Positions 1 to 9,006 of a stretch of 64,000 nucleotides of DNA are shown here, in pieces. The stretch's first letter is position 1, and each line of letters opens with the position of its first letter. A model generated the notes under the pieces. It saw only the letters and a list, made by a program, of their open reading frames with translations. It did not search any database and was not told where the DNA came from. Source of the stretch: Kribbella jejuensis (lineage in GTDB: Bacteria; Actinomycetota; Actinomycetes; Propionibacteriales; Kribbellaceae); assembly GCF_006715085.1 (NCBI RefSeq), contig NZ_VFMM01000001.1, forward strand, positions 1,240,001 through 1,304,000, in the 5' to 3' direction. The translations under genes were made by a program, and so were the position numbers.

Positions 1-291
1 GTGCCGACCACTCTCGCGGGTCACTCCTTCTGGCAGGAGAAGGACAAGGACGTCCGCAACCTGCAGCGCATCCAGTTCATGAAGAACCTGGGGCTCATGG
101 GCGGCCTGCTGCTCGCCGCGGTCGACACCGAAGGCAAGCCGGGCGTCGCCTGGCGGGCCACTCACGGCGCCAAGGCGGCCAAGCGCGAGACCAAGCGCGG
201 CGCCAAGGCTGCCAAGCGGGAGGCGAAGCAGCTCGCCCGCGAGGCGAAGCAGGCCGCGAAGCTCGCGAAGGCTGAGCTGCACCTCGGCTGA
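1..291 (+). CDS. DoxX-family membrane protein, C-terminal part (5' end outside window)
   Basis: Only the last ~96 residues are present; the GTG at base 1 is simply where the window begins, so the true start lies upstream. The segment with FMKNLGLMGGLLLAAVDTEG followed by a WRATHG stretch is the last membrane helix and tail seen in actinobacterial DoxX proteins (small four-helix membrane proteins of uncertain, possibly redox-related, role). The last ~45 residues are a Lys/Ala/Arg/Glu repeat (AAKRE, AKQAAKLAKAE), probably a charged cytoplasmic helix. In actinomycetes this gene commonly lies just before aroA, which agrees with the arrangement here. The family call is from recognition of the tail only. 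Confidence 0.6.
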   Translation: MPTTLAGHSFWQEKDKDVRNLQRIQFMKNLGLMGGLLLAAVDTEGKPGVAWRATHGAKAAKRETKRGAKAAKREAKQLAREAKQAAKLAKAELHLG

Positions 292-336
292 ATGCCCTAG
301 GCTCAGGGCTGTAACCACCTGAGTCGAGGGAGTCGA

Positions 337-1605
337 ATGAGCGAGCAAGGATGGCCGGCGCCGCGGGCTGAAGGAGCGGTTTCAGGGCGCGTCACAGTGC
401 CCGGATCGAAGTCGATCAGCAATCGTGCGCTCATCCTCGCCGCGCTCGCCGACGGCCCGTCGCACCTGACCGGCCTGCTCAAGGCGCGCGACACCTCGCT
501 GATGCGATCCGCATTGGTTTCGCTCGGCGTCGGCATCAGCGAGAACGGTACGACGGTCACCGTCACCCCGGGCTCGCTCAAAGGACCGGCCGACGTCGAC
601 TGCGGTCTGGCCGGCACCGTGATGCGGTTCGTCCCGCCGGTCGCCGCGCTGGCCGACGGCGTGGTCGCCTTCGACGGCGACGAGTACGCGCGGGAGCGGC
701 CGATGGGCGTCATCCTCGGCGCGTTGCGCGCTCTCGGCGTACAAATCGACGACGGCGGCACCGGGCGGATGCCGTACACCGTGTCCGGCACCGGGTCGGT
801 GCGCGGCGGCAAGGTGACGCTGGACGCGTCCGGGTCGAGTCAGTTCGTGTCCGCGCTGCTGCTGGCCGGCGCACGGTACGACGAAGGCGTCGACATCCGC
901 CACGACGGGAAGCCGGTGCCGTCGCAGCCGCACCTGGACATGTCGGTCGCGATGCTACGCGAGCGCGGCGTCCAGGTCGACGACGCCGAGCCGAACCGCT
1001 GGGTCGTTGCCCCCGGCCCCATTCAAGCGCGGGACACCGCGATCGAGCCGGACCTGTCGAACGCCGCGCCGTTCCTGGCCGCGGCCGTCGTCACCGGCGG
1101 CTCCGTCACCGTGACCGGCTGGCCCGCGGAGACCACGCAGCCGGGTGGCCAACTGCCGGACATCTTCACCCGGTTCGGCGCATCCGTGACGCTGACGGAC
1201 AGCGACCTGACGGTGCGCGGTAGCGGTCGGGTCGCGGCGGTCGACCTCGATCTGAGCGAGGTGGGCGAGCTGTCGCCGGTGATCGCCGCGGTCGCGGCCT
1301 TCGCCGATGGGCCGTCGTACCTGCGGGGAATCGCGCACCTGCGCAACCACGAGACGGACCGGCTGGCCGCACTCGAGACCGAGTTCAACGCGCTCGGCGG
1401 CGACGTGACACAGCTCGAGGACGGGCTGGCGATCCGCCCGAAACCCTTGCACGGTGGGCTTTTCCGCACCTACGCCGACCACCGGATGGCACACGCCGCC
1501 GCCGTCGTCGGCCTGCTCGTCGACGACCTGCAGATCGAAAACATCGCCACCACCGCGAAAACCTTGCCCGAGTTCCCCGAGATGTGGTCAGGGCTCGTGT
1601 CCTGA
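337..1605 (+). CDS. aroA: 3-phosphoshikimate 1-carboxyvinyltransferase (EPSP synthase)
   Basis: Joins shikimate-3-phosphate and phosphoenolpyruvate to give EPSP, the sixth step of the shikimate pathway, in the cytoplasm. The 422-residue product has the usual length. Visible signatures are the N-terminal [10 protein letters not shown] (substrate-binding Lys25, Ser26, Arg30), the AGTVMRF loop, [21 protein letters not shown] and YADHRMAHA near the C-terminus. The ATG is preceded by a purine-rich GAGGGAG at 326-332. Its stop overlaps the start of rsgA by one base (TGATG), so the two are probably translationally coupled; aroA-rsgA is a common actinobacterial pair. Confidence 0.97.
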   Translation: MSEQGWPAPRAEGAVSGRVTVPGSKSISNRALILAALADGPSHLTGLLKARDTSLMRSALVSLGVGISENGTTVTVTPGSLKGPADVDCGLAGTVMRFVPPVAALADGVVAFDGDEYARERPMGVILGALRALGVQIDDGGTGRMPYTVSGTGSVRGGKVTLDASGSSQFVSALLLAGARYDEGVDIRHDGKPVPSQPHLDMSVAMLRERGVQVDDAEPNRWVVAPGPIQARDTAIEPDLSNAAPFLAAAVVTGGSVTVTGWPAETTQPGGQLPDIFTRFGASVTLTDSDLTVRGSGRVAAVDLDLSEVGELSPVIAAVAAFADGPSYLRGIAHLRNHETDRLAALETEFNALGGDVTQLEDGLAIRPKPLHGGLFRTYADHRMAHAAAVVGLLVDDLQIENIATTAKTLPEFPEMWSGLVS

Positions 1606-2651
1606 TGTCGCGGTACGACGAGGAGGCGCGGTACGACCGGCCGAAGCGGCGTACGCGGCCGCGGACCAAGGACCGCCCCTCGTACGACGACGCTGCCGAG
1701 GCTGTGGTGATCACCCGGGACCGCGGGCGCTATACCTGCTGGGCCGAGGACGCGGACGGGATCGGCCGCGAGGTGACGGCGATGAAGGCCCGGCAACTCG
1801 GCCGGACCGGGGTGATCGTGGGCGACCGGGTCAAACTCGACGGCGACGCGACCGGCGACGAAGGCACCCTGGCCAGGATCGTCGAGGTACTCCCCCGGGC
1901 GACGCTGCTGCGGCGCTCCGCCGATGACGAGGACCCGGTCGAACGCCCGCTGGTGGCGAACGCGGACCAGCTGGTGATCGTCGTCGCGGTCGCGAACCCC
2001 GAGCCCCGGACCGGCCTGATCGACCGGTTCCTGGTCGCCGCGTACGACGCCGGCATGCGGCCGCTGCTCTGCCTGACCAAGACCGACCTCGCCGACCCGG
2101 ATCCGCTGCTCTCGATCTACCGCCCGCTCGGTGTCGAGTCGGTCGCCACCCACCAGGGCGGTGACCTGACCGAGCTCCGCGAGCAGCTGCGCGACCGGAC
2201 GAGCGTCCTGGTCGGACATTCCGGCGTCGGCAAGTCCACGCTGGTGAACGGCATCATCCCCGGCGCCGGCCGGGCGATCGGCGTCGTCAACGAGGTGACC
2301 GGCCGCGGCCGGCATACGTCGACGAACACCGTCGTACTGCGGCTGCCGGAGGGCGGCTGGCTGATCGACACGCCCGGCATCCGCTCGTTCGGGCTTGCAC
2401 ACGTGGACCCGGACAAGCTCATCCACGCGTTCCCGGACCTGGCCGAACTCGCCGAGGACTGCCCCCGCGGCTGCACACACGCGGCCGACGCCCCCGACTG
2501 CGCCCTCGACGAAGCCGTCGCCGAAGGACAGGCCGATCCCGCCCGGGTCGCATCGTTCCGCCGCTTGCTCGCCTCCCGCGAAGGCAGGACCGAACCTGCA
2601 ACACTCAGCAACCCCTCCGGCGGAGCCACCGAGCCGCCTCGGCAGGCGTAA
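1605..2651 (+). CDS. rsgA: Ribosome small-subunit-dependent GTPase A
   Basis: RsgA (YjeQ) is a late 30S assembly GTPase. The 348-residue protein shows the circularly permuted G-motif order typical of the family: TKTD (G4, about residue 157) comes before GHSGVGKS (G1, about 203) and DTPG (G3, about 254). A C-terminal zinc-knuckle cluster, DCPRGCTHAADAPDC (about 284-298), follows. The N-terminal ~100 residues would form the OB fold. The ATG at 1605 overlaps the aroA stop and was preferred to an upstream in-frame GTG inside aroA. The last 40 residues are Pro/Ser/Thr-rich and probably disordered. Confidence 0.95.
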   Translation: MSRYDEEARYDRPKRRTRPRTKDRPSYDDAAEAVVITRDRGRYTCWAEDADGIGREVTAMKARQLGRTGVIVGDRVKLDGDATGDEGTLARIVEVLPRATLLRRSADDEDPVERPLVANADQLVIVVAVANPEPRTGLIDRFLVAAYDAGMRPLLCLTKTDLADPDPLLSIYRPLGVESVATHQGGDLTELREQLRDRTSVLVGHSGVGKSTLVNGIIPGAGRAIGVVNEVTGRGRHTSTNTVVLRLPEGGWLIDTPGIRSFGLAHVDPDKLIHAFPDLAELAEDCPRGCTHAADAPDCALDEAVAEGQADPARVASFRRLLASREGRTEPATLSNPSGGATEPPRQA

Positions 2652-2692
2652 GCACTGCCGGTTCGGCGCTGTTGGTGAGTGGTGGAGGTCCG

Positions 2693-3172
2693 CTACTTCT
2701 TCGGCAGGGTGCCGCCCCAGACGGCTCGCGCGCCCGCGTCGCCGGTGCGGACGGTCTGGTAGATCATCACGACCGCCATCACCACGACCGCCGCGGTCAC
2801 CAGCAGCTCGAGCGGGCGGCTGGTGACCGCCACCGCACTCCGTGCCGTTGTCGGCAGCAACAGGAAGGCAGCCACGACCAGGACCGCGAACGCCAGCGCG
2901 AACCAGAGCAGCAGGTTGCCGCGCGCCCGGTGCACCTGGACCAACTGCTGCAACTGCGGCAGCGCCGCCACGAACGCGTCGCCGCTCTTCTTCGCCACGA
3001 ACGCGCACACCAGCGCGCCGACGCCGAGCACCAGCGCCGGCCAGCGCAGGAACGTACGCCACTTCGGCACCGCGGCGAAGGCGATCGCGGTCAGCGCACT
3101 CACCGGCAGCACCACCACGGCGAGATGGATCACCAGCACATGCAGCGGCAGGTCACCGAAGCGCTCGAACAT
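2693..3172 (-). CDS. DUF2231-type integral membrane protein
   Basis: A 159-residue hydrophobic protein with four predicted transmembrane segments. It begins with the LPLHVLVIHLAVVVLP signature (His-rich first helix) found in DUF2231 proteins, sometimes discussed as possible b-type haem membrane proteins. The loop between helices 2 and 3 contains QLVQVHRARGNLLLW, with another conserved His. It is transcribed against rsgA and away from hisN. Function is not known, and the family assignment rests on the His-containing N-terminal motif and topology. Confidence 0.7.
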   Translation of the reverse strand: MFERFGDLPLHVLVIHLAVVVLPVSALTAIAFAAVPKWRTFLRWPALVLGVGALVCAFVAKKSGDAFVAALPQLQQLVQVHRARGNLLLWFALAFAVLVVAAFLLLPTTARSAVAVTSRPLELLVTAAVVVMAVVMIYQTVRTGDAGARAVWGGTLPKK

Positions 3173-3293
3173 TTGACGCCTCCCGGCAGTCTTGAGGTCG
3201 TGTCAGACACCCATGGCACGGTCCACGACCCGATTCGGTTCAATCCGGCACAACATGTCACGGGCACCCGGCGCGCTCGGGGACAGTTCAGGC

Positions 3294-3299
3294 TAGCCT
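3294..3299 (+). promoter_or_regulatory. Probable −10 box of hisN (leaderless)
   Basis: TAGCCT ends 6 bases before the hisN ATG at 3306. No Shine-Dalgarno sequence lies between them, which is the geometry of a leaderless actinobacterial transcript. A −35 box is not obvious. Confidence 0.4.
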
Positions 3300-3305
3300 T
3301 CCGGC

Positions 3306-4085
3306 ATGCCTTCGCACACGGATGACCTGCGGCTCGCCCACATCCTGGCCGACGACGCGGACTCGACCACGATGGACCGCTACAAGGCGCTCGACCTGCA
3401 CGTGGCCACCAAGCCCGACCTCACTCCGGTGAGCGAGTCGGACAAGAAGGTCGAGGATGTGATGCGCAAGACGCTCGCCCGGGCGCGCCCGCGGGACGCG
3501 TTCGTCGGCGAGGAGGACGGTACGTCGGGCTGGGGCGTGCGCCGCTGGGTGGTGGACCCGATCGACGGCACCAAGAACTACATCCGCGGCGTACCGGTCT
3601 GGGCGACGCTGATCAGTCTGATGATCGAGGACCAGGTCGTCGTCGGTGTGGTGTCCGCACCCGCGCTCGGGAAGCGCTGGTGGGCGTCGTACGGCGACGG
3701 CGCCTGGACCGGCCGCGCGCTGCACTCGTCGCAACCGTGCCGGGTCAGCGACGTGAGCCGGATCGAGGACGCGTCGCTGTCGTACGCGTCGCTCAAGGGC
3801 TGGGAGAAGATCGGCAAGAAGAACCAGTGGGCCGAGCTGATGGACTCGGTCTGGCGGACCCGCGCGTACGGCGACTTCTGGTCGTACATGCTGGTCGCCG
3901 AGGGCGCTGTCGACATCGCGGCCGAGCCCGAGCTGAATCTGTACGACATGGCCGCGCTGGCGATCATCGTCGACGAGGCCGGCGGCAAGTTCACCTCCGT
4001 CGACGGAGTCCCCGGCCCCAACGGCCCGAACGCCGTCGCCACCAACGGGCGGCTGCACGACGAAGTACTCAAACGTCTCGAGTAA
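3306..4085 (+). CDS. hisN: Histidinol-phosphatase, inositol-monophosphatase type
   Basis: Dephosphorylates L-histidinol phosphate, the penultimate step of histidine synthesis in actinobacteria, which use the IMPase-type HisN. The 259-residue protein carries the family's metal-binding motifs: GEEDG (about 62-66), VVDPIDGTKN (about 82-91) and the C-terminal LYDMAALAIIVDEAGG. Length is typical. The gene lies beside aroA, as in many actinobacteria. Its 3' end overlaps the convergent sigma-factor gene by 17 bases. A general inositol monophosphatase cannot be excluded from motifs alone, but GEEDGTSG plus context favours HisN. Confidence 0.85.
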   Translation: MPSHTDDLRLAHILADDADSTTMDRYKALDLHVATKPDLTPVSESDKKVEDVMRKTLARARPRDAFVGEEDGTSGWGVRRWVVDPIDGTKNYIRGVPVWATLISLMIEDQVVVGVVSAPALGKRWWASYGDGAWTGRALHSSQPCRVSDVSRIEDASLSYASLKGWEKIGKKNQWAELMDSVWRTRAYGDFWSYMLVAEGAVDIAAEPELNLYDMAALAIIVDEAGGKFTSVDGVPGPNGPNAVATNGRLHDEVLKRLE

Positions 4086-5223
4086 GCCGCCGCTGCAGAA
4101 ACGCGGCCTGCGCCGGATCACTGGTGAACGCAAGCGCCTCTTCGTACGCCGCCCGCGCCTCGGCCGACCGCCCCAGCCGCCTGAGCAGCTCGGCGCGGGT
4201 GGAGTACAGGTACGGGTACGTCGCCAACGCCGGGTCGTCGGGCAACTGGTCGAGCGCCGCGGCCGGACCGTCGACGTAGCTGACTGCCACCACCCGATTC
4301 AACCGAACCACCGGCGAAGGCCACCTCGCGACCAACAAGTCGTACAGTCCAAGGATCTCCGGCCAGTCGGTGTCCGCCCAGCATTCGGCCTCCGCATGCA
4401 CCGCCGCGATCGCCGCCATCAACCCGAACCGCCCAGCCGGCCCCACGGCTTCCGGCACCAAGGCCAACCCCTCGGCGATCAACTCCCGGTCCCACAGTCG
4501 CCGATCCTGGTCCTCCATCAACACCAGTTCCTCGCCGATCTGAGCCGCCCGCCGAGCCTCGGTCAGCAGCAACAACCCCAGCAACCCAGCCGCCTCAGCA
4601 CTCCCGGGGAGCAACAGCCGAACCATCCGGGCCAGATCGATCGCTCGCTCGCTACCGGCCGTGTAGACGAGGTGGACCACGTCGAGGACTGCTTCTATGC
4701 GGTCGGGGAGTTCTGACAGGTGCGGGATGCGGTAGGGGATGCCGGTGCGGGAGATCTTTTGTTTGGCTCGGGTGATCCGGGCCTGCATGGTGGCTTCCTT
4801 CACCAGGAACGCCTTCGCGATCTCGGCGGAGGTCAGGCCGCAGACCAGCCGCAGCGTCAGGGCGATCTGGGCTTCCTGCGACAGCGCCGGGTGGCAGCAG
4901 GTAAAGATCAGGCGGAGGCGGTCGTCGGGGAACGTCTGGTCCGCGACGTCCTCCTCCGGGATCAGCAACGGCAGCTTCCGCCGGGCGACATCGGCTCGCC
5001 GGCGGTGCTCCAGCGCGCGCCGGGTGGCGACCGTCGTCAACCAGGCACCGGGCCGCCGCGGAACACCTTGCGTACGCCAGTGCACCAGCGCCTTCGCGTA
5101 CGCGTCCTGCACGCAGTCCTCAGCCAGGTCGAGATCCGCCGCCACCCGAGCAGTCGCGGCCAGTACGGCGGCCCACTCCGTCACATGGGCCGCCGCCACC
5201 GCCTCGACGACAAGATCAGTCAC
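4069..5223 (-). CDS. ECF42-type RNA polymerase sigma factor with C-terminal extension
   Basis: The first ~170 residues hold sigma-70 region 2 (AEDCVQDAYAKALVHW, GAWLTTVATRRALEHRRR) and region 4 (LTLRLVCGLTSAEIAKAF followed by ATMQARITRAKQKI). The remaining ~210 residues are a helical, TPR-like extension (DUF6596) that replaces a cognate anti-sigma in this group. The GTG start overlaps the end of the upstream DGPF/YCII gene by 8 bases. That neighbour is the hallmark partner of ECF42 factors, so regulation probably works through the C-terminal extension rather than a membrane anti-sigma. No anti-sigma gene is nearby. The target regulon cannot be read from the window. Confidence 0.9.
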   Translation of the reverse strand: MTDLVVEAVAAAHVTEWAAVLAATARVAADLDLAEDCVQDAYAKALVHWRTQGVPRRPGAWLTTVATRRALEHRRRADVARRKLPLLIPEEDVADQTFPDDRLRLIFTCCHPALSQEAQIALTLRLVCGLTSAEIAKAFLVKEATMQARITRAKQKISRTGIPYRIPHLSELPDRIEAVLDVVHLVYTAGSERAIDLARMVRLLLPGSAEAAGLLGLLLLTEARRAAQIGEELVLMEDQDRRLWDRELIAEGLALVPEAVGPAGRFGLMAAIAAVHAEAECWADTDWPEILGLYDLLVARWPSPVVRLNRVVAVSYVDGPAAALDQLPDDPALATYPYLYSTRAELLRRLGRSAEARAAYEEALAFTSDPAQAAFLQRRLTRDV

Positions 5224-5563
5224 TGTTGACCAGTGGGCGGACCTCGACGCCGCCCATCGGGGACGGGACCTGTTTCGCGATCGCGAGGGCCTCGTCCAGG
5301 TCGGCGGCCTCGATGATGTAGTACCCGCCCATCACCTCCCGTGTCTCCGCGAACACCCCGTCGGTGACGACGTACCCGCCGTTGCCGTCGGAGCGGATCG
5401 ACGTCGCGGTGGTGCTGTCGTCGAGCTGCCCGCCGCCGCGGATCGCCGCACCGTTGGCCGCCGCGAACGCCTGGTGGTTCTTGTGGTTCTGCTCCATCAC
5501 CGTCCCGTCGTCGGCGGCCCACTTCGCCTCGTCGTCGTAGATCATCACCAGGTACTTGCCCAC
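5216..5563 (-). CDS. YCII/DGPF-domain protein, partner of ECF42 sigma factor
   Basis: A 115-residue protein beginning MGKYLVMIYDDEAKW and ending with EVRPLV, the alpha-beta barrel YCII-like fold of the DGPF family. GGYYIIEAADLDEALAIAKQ is the typical second half. It starts at GTG 5563 with GAGGTGA 7 bases upstream and runs straight into the sigma-factor gene with an 8-base overlap, so the two form an operon. DGPF proteins are nearly always next to ECF42 sigma factors. Their biochemical role is unresolved: they may be sensors or enzymes of an oxidative or antibiotic response. Confidence 0.85.
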   Translation of the reverse strand: MGKYLVMIYDDEAKWAADDGTVMEQNHKNHQAFAAANGAAIRGGGQLDDSTTATSIRSDGNGGYVVTDGVFAETREVMGGYYIIEAADLDEALAIAKQVPSPMGGVEVRPLVNSD

Positions 5564-5678
5564 TCCGGGTCACCTCTCTCGTCGTCGCCGTTTCCAGCAT
5601 TCACCATCCCGATGCGCGAACCCGGACAGAATCGACAACCCGGCCGAGGAAGTTTCCCGACCACGTATGGTGGCCGGT

Positions 5679-6965
5679 ATGCCCTTGGACTACCCCATCG
5701 CGGAGCAGACGCTGGACAACGGCCTGCGGGTCGTCGTCAGCTCGGACCGCGCCGTCCCGATCGTCGCGGTCAACCTCTGGTACGACGTGGGCTCGCGCCA
5801 CGAGCCGCCGGGCCTGACCGGGTTCGCGCACCTCTTCGAGCACCTGATGTTCCAAGGGTCGCGCAACGTCGCCTCCGGCCAGCACTTCAGCCTGCTGGAG
5901 ACGGCCGGCGCCAGCCTGAACGCGAGCACGTTCTTCGACCGCACCAACTACTTCGAGTCGCTGCCCAGCGGCGGTCTCGACCTCGCGCTCTGGCTCGAGG
6001 CGGACCGGATGGGCTACCTGCTCGACGCGGTCAACCAGGAAAACCTCGACAACCAGCGCGACGTGGTGAAGGAGGAGAAGCGGCAGAGCTACGACAACCG
6101 CCCGTACGGCGATTCGTACGAGCGGCTCGTCAAGCTCGCCTTCCCCGAGGGCCATCCGTACGCGCACATGACGATCGGCTCGATGGCCGACCTGGACGCC
6201 GCCTCGGTCGAGGACGTGCACGCGTTCTTCCGCAAGTACTACGGGCCGAACAACGCGGTCCTGACGATCGTCGGCGACGTCTCCGAGGCGGACGCCTTCG
6301 ACGCCGCCAAGCGGTACTTCGGCCACCTGCAGGCGATCCCCACCCCGCCGCCGGCGCCGGACGGCACGATCGGCCCGATCACCGACGTACTGCGCGACGA
6401 CGTGACGTCCGACGTACCGTCCGACCTGATCACGATGATGTTCCGGCTGCCGGTCGACGGTACGCCGGAACTCGACGCCGCCGGGCTGGCGCTCGACATC
6501 CTCGCCGCCGGCCAGAGCGGCCGGCTGAACCGGCGGCTGGTCCGCGACGAGCAGATCGCGCAGTCGGTGTCCGGTGGCGCCCTGCCGCTGATCGGCGGGG
6601 TCTCGTTCGGGACGCTGACCGGGATCGCGTCCGACGGCGTCGACCTGCAGAAGGTCGAGGACGCGCTGCTCGAGGAGATCGAGAAGCTCGCGATCGACGG
6701 TGCCACCGACGACGAGCTGGCGACCGTGCAGGCGCAGGCGGAGCGCGACTGGCTGGAGCAGCTGGCGACATGCGCGGGGCGGGCGGACGAGATCTCGCAT
6801 TACGCCCTGCTGTTCGGCGACCCGAACCGGATCAACACCCGGATCGACCAGATCCAAGCCGTCACCGTCGACCAGATCCAGGCCGCCGCCGCGAAGTGGA
6901 TCCGCGCGTCGGGCCGGGTCCAGGTCACGTACCGCCGTACCGAGACTTCTGGAGCGCAGGAATGA
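5679..6965 (+). CDS. M16-family zinc metallopeptidase, catalytic subunit
   Basis: This 428-residue peptidase has the inverted zinc motif HXXEH as HLFEH (residues 51-55) with the third ligand in the DVVKEEK segment about 76 residues later. It therefore looks like the active half of a two-protein M16B (processing-peptidase/PqqL-like) enzyme. The start at 5679 is preferred because TATGGT at 5666-5671 lies 7 bases upstream in leaderless geometry and MPLDYPIAEQTLDNGLRV matches the normal family N-terminus; ATG 5667 is the alternative. The next gene begins within its stop codon. No signal peptide is visible, so it probably acts in the cytoplasm. Confidence 0.9.
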   Translation: MPLDYPIAEQTLDNGLRVVVSSDRAVPIVAVNLWYDVGSRHEPPGLTGFAHLFEHLMFQGSRNVASGQHFSLLETAGASLNASTFFDRTNYFESLPSGGLDLALWLEADRMGYLLDAVNQENLDNQRDVVKEEKRQSYDNRPYGDSYERLVKLAFPEGHPYAHMTIGSMADLDAASVEDVHAFFRKYYGPNNAVLTIVGDVSEADAFDAAKRYFGHLQAIPTPPPAPDGTIGPITDVLRDDVTSDVPSDLITMMFRLPVDGTPELDAAGLALDILAAGQSGRLNRRLVRDEQIAQSVSGGALPLIGGVSFGTLTGIASDGVDLQKVEDALLEEIEKLAIDGATDDELATVQAQAERDWLEQLATCAGRADEISHYALLFGDPNRINTRIDQIQAVTVDQIQAAAAKWIRASGRVQVTYRRTETSGAQE

Positions 6966-8308
6966 ACCAGGTGCTGACCACCCCGCCGGCCGTCGGCGCG
7001 CCGCGTCCGTGGAGGTTCCCGGAGGCGACGACCACTCGGACCAGCGTCGGTACGCCGGTGCACGTCTTCGACCGTCCCGGGCAGTACGTCGCCACCGTCC
7101 GGGTGACGATCGCGATGCCGCTGATCGCCGAACCGCGCGACCTCGAGGGGGTCGCGACGATCATGTCGCGGACGCTCGACGAGGGTACCGAGCTGCACTC
7201 GGCGAACGAGTTCGCGGCCGCCCTGGAACGGCACGGAGCGGCGTACGGCGTGGACGTCAGCTCGGACGCGCTGCACGTCGAGATCTCGGTACCGGTGTCG
7301 CATCTCGCGCCCGCGGTCGAGCTGCTGGCGGAGGCGATCACCAAGCCGGCGTTCAACCAGACCGACGTCGGGCGGCACGTGACGATCCGGCTCGGCGAGA
7401 TCAACCAGGAGCGGGCGAACGCCGGCTACCGGGCCCGCGAGGCGTTCGCGGCCCACCTGTTCGCACCCTCGACGCGGCGCTCCCGGCCGACCGCGGGGAC
7501 GCCGGACACGATCCGCCCGCTGACGAACGTCGAGGTCGCGGACTTCTACCGGAACAACATCGGCCCGGAGCGGGCGGAGATCCTCTTCGCCGGCGACGCG
7601 ACCGGCGTCGACGTCGCCGCGATCATCGACGCGGCCTTCGGCAACTGGACCTCCACGGCCGGTACGGCGCTGGAGACACCGGAGCCGATCTACATCCCGG
7701 GCAACCGCGTCGTACTGGTCGACCGGCCGGGGTCGGTGCAGAGCCAACTGCTGATCGGCTGCGCCGGACCGGATCGGCGGGACCCGGCGTGGGGTGCGGC
7801 CGCCGTCGCGAACCACGTCGTGGGCGGGACCATCACCTCCCGCGTGGACACGGTCCTGCGCGAGGAGAAGGGCTACACGTACGGCACGCGGACGAGCTTC
7901 GCGGCGCCGCGCAAGGGCGGGACGTTCAGCCTCGGCGGCGCCGTACGGACCGAGGTCACCGGTGCCGCGATCGGCGACGCGCTGCGGATCCTGCGCGAGG
8001 CCCGTGACGGCCTGACCGAGCAGGAGGTTCAGGAGGCGAAGGACAGCCTGATCCGGACCGCGCCGCTGCGCTACGAGCAGGCCGACTCGGTCGCCCAGCA
8101 GGTCGGCAGCAACATCGCGAACGGCGTACCGATCGACTTCGCGAACACGTACCTGACCAGCATCGCGGCCACCACCGCCGCCGAGGCGACCGAGGCCTAC
8201 CGGCGGTACGTCGGGGCCGACGGGCTGCTCGTGGTCGTGGTCGGAGAAGCCAAGGACGTCCGTCCGCAGCTCGAAGGTCTCGAGCTGGGCGAACTCCTCG
8301 AGTCTTAG
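6962..8308 (+). CDS. M16-family peptidase-like protein, non-catalytic partner
   Basis: This 448-residue protein is clearly M16-like (GTPVHVFDRPGQYVATVRV, LDEGTELHSANEFAAALE, VLREEKGYTYGTRTSF) but has no HXXEH: the expected position reads ATIMSRTLDEG. It retains the Arg/Tyr substrate-binding region (GYTYG) expected of the second chain in heterodimeric M16B enzymes. The ATG overlaps the previous stop (ATGA), so both chains are made together. The inference is that 5679-6965 supplies zinc and catalysis while this chain completes the clam-shell chamber. It is followed by a convergent CBS gene only 4 bases away. Confidence 0.9.
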   Translation: MNQVLTTPPAVGAPRPWRFPEATTTRTSVGTPVHVFDRPGQYVATVRVTIAMPLIAEPRDLEGVATIMSRTLDEGTELHSANEFAAALERHGAAYGVDVSSDALHVEISVPVSHLAPAVELLAEAITKPAFNQTDVGRHVTIRLGEINQERANAGYRAREAFAAHLFAPSTRRSRPTAGTPDTIRPLTNVEVADFYRNNIGPERAEILFAGDATGVDVAAIIDAAFGNWTSTAGTALETPEPIYIPGNRVVLVDRPGSVQSQLLIGCAGPDRRDPAWGAAAVANHVVGGTITSRVDTVLREEKGYTYGTRTSFAAPRKGGTFSLGGAVRTEVTGAAIGDALRILREARDGLTEQEVQEAKDSLIRTAPLRYEQADSVAQQVGSNIANGVPIDFANTYLTSIAATTAAEATEAYRRYVGADGLLVVVVGEAKDVRPQLEGLELGELLES

Positions 8309-8312
8309 CCGG

Positions 8313-8738
8313 TCAGCTGCTGATGTAGTTGGACAACTGTTCGCGCTCGAACTCGAGCTCGCCGATCCGGGACTTGACCACGTCCCCGATGCTGACCAGG
8401 CCGGCCAGGCGGCCGTCCACGACGACCGGGACGTGCCGGATCCGGCGGTCGGTCATCATCCGCATCAGGTTGTCGATCAGGTCGTCCGGTGTGCAGGTGT
8501 GCACCTCGGCGGTCATGATCGCGCTCACCCGCACGTCGCCCGCCTCCGGCGTACCGTTCCAGAGCCGCACGATGTCGCGCTCGGAGACGATCCCGGACAC
8601 CGTGGACCCGTCCGAGCTGACCACCACCGCACCGATGTTGTGTTCGGCCAGCAGGACGAGCAGTTCGGTGACAGTGGCTTCTGGGGAGATGGTGACGACC
8701 TGGTTGCCCTTGCCGCGCAGTACGTCGTTGATCTTCAC
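8313..8738 (-). CDS. Two-CBS-domain protein
   Basis: A 141-residue protein made of two CBS motifs (about residues 1-60 and 70-135) and little else: VTELLVLLAEHNIGAVVV...VSGIVSERDIVR and LMRMMTDRRIRHVPVVVDGRLAGLVSIGDVVK. Stand-alone CBS pairs bind adenine nucleotides and act as energy sensors, but the partner is unknown. The GTG at 8738 was chosen over an upstream ATG because AGGAGG lies 5 bases before it. The ending FEREQLSNYISS is typical of this small family. Confidence 0.88.
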   Translation of the reverse strand: MKINDVLRGKGNQVVTISPEATVTELLVLLAEHNIGAVVVSSDGSTVSGIVSERDIVRLWNGTPEAGDVRVSAIMTAEVHTCTPDDLIDNLMRMMTDRRIRHVPVVVDGRLAGLVSIGDVVKSRIGELEFEREQLSNYISS

Positions 8739-8957
8739 GGAGCCTCCTGCAGATCGAAGGACCAATACCCCAAGGTAACGGCAATCTCCCGGTCACCCCC
8801 GGTGACAACGACGGACAACCGCTTCCGCCCGGGCCGTTTAGATGTTTGAACGCTCAAAGGGCTGGCCTCACGGCCGCTCGCTACTTAGGGTGACTGCAGG
8901 CCGTGGGCGAGGGGGGATCGTGCACGACAGTGGTGGAAGGTGCTGCAAGGCGGTTGG

Positions 8958-9006
8958 ACCGGTCGTTCGGGAGGTGGGGAGAGGGGGGACCTCCCGCACG
9001 ACCGGT
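8958..9006 (-). terminator. Strong hairpin terminator of the LuxR/kinase operon
   Basis: Arms 8958-8975 and 8989-9006 pair over 18 bp with one mismatch around a 13-base G/A-rich loop. The hairpin starts directly after the response-regulator stop codon (minus strand). The rest of 8739-8957 shows no gene; it is simply the space between the CBS start and this terminator. Confidence 0.75.

Noticed and set aside
1..291. Complete 96-residue gene starting at base 1
   Set aside because: The GTG coincides with the window edge and the product is only the tail of a membrane protein.
4739..6961. Long open frame running upstream of the second M16 gene
   Set aside because: It lies antisense or out of frame to the sigma-factor, YCII and first M16 genes, and only the part from 6962 has M16 sequence and an ATGA junction.
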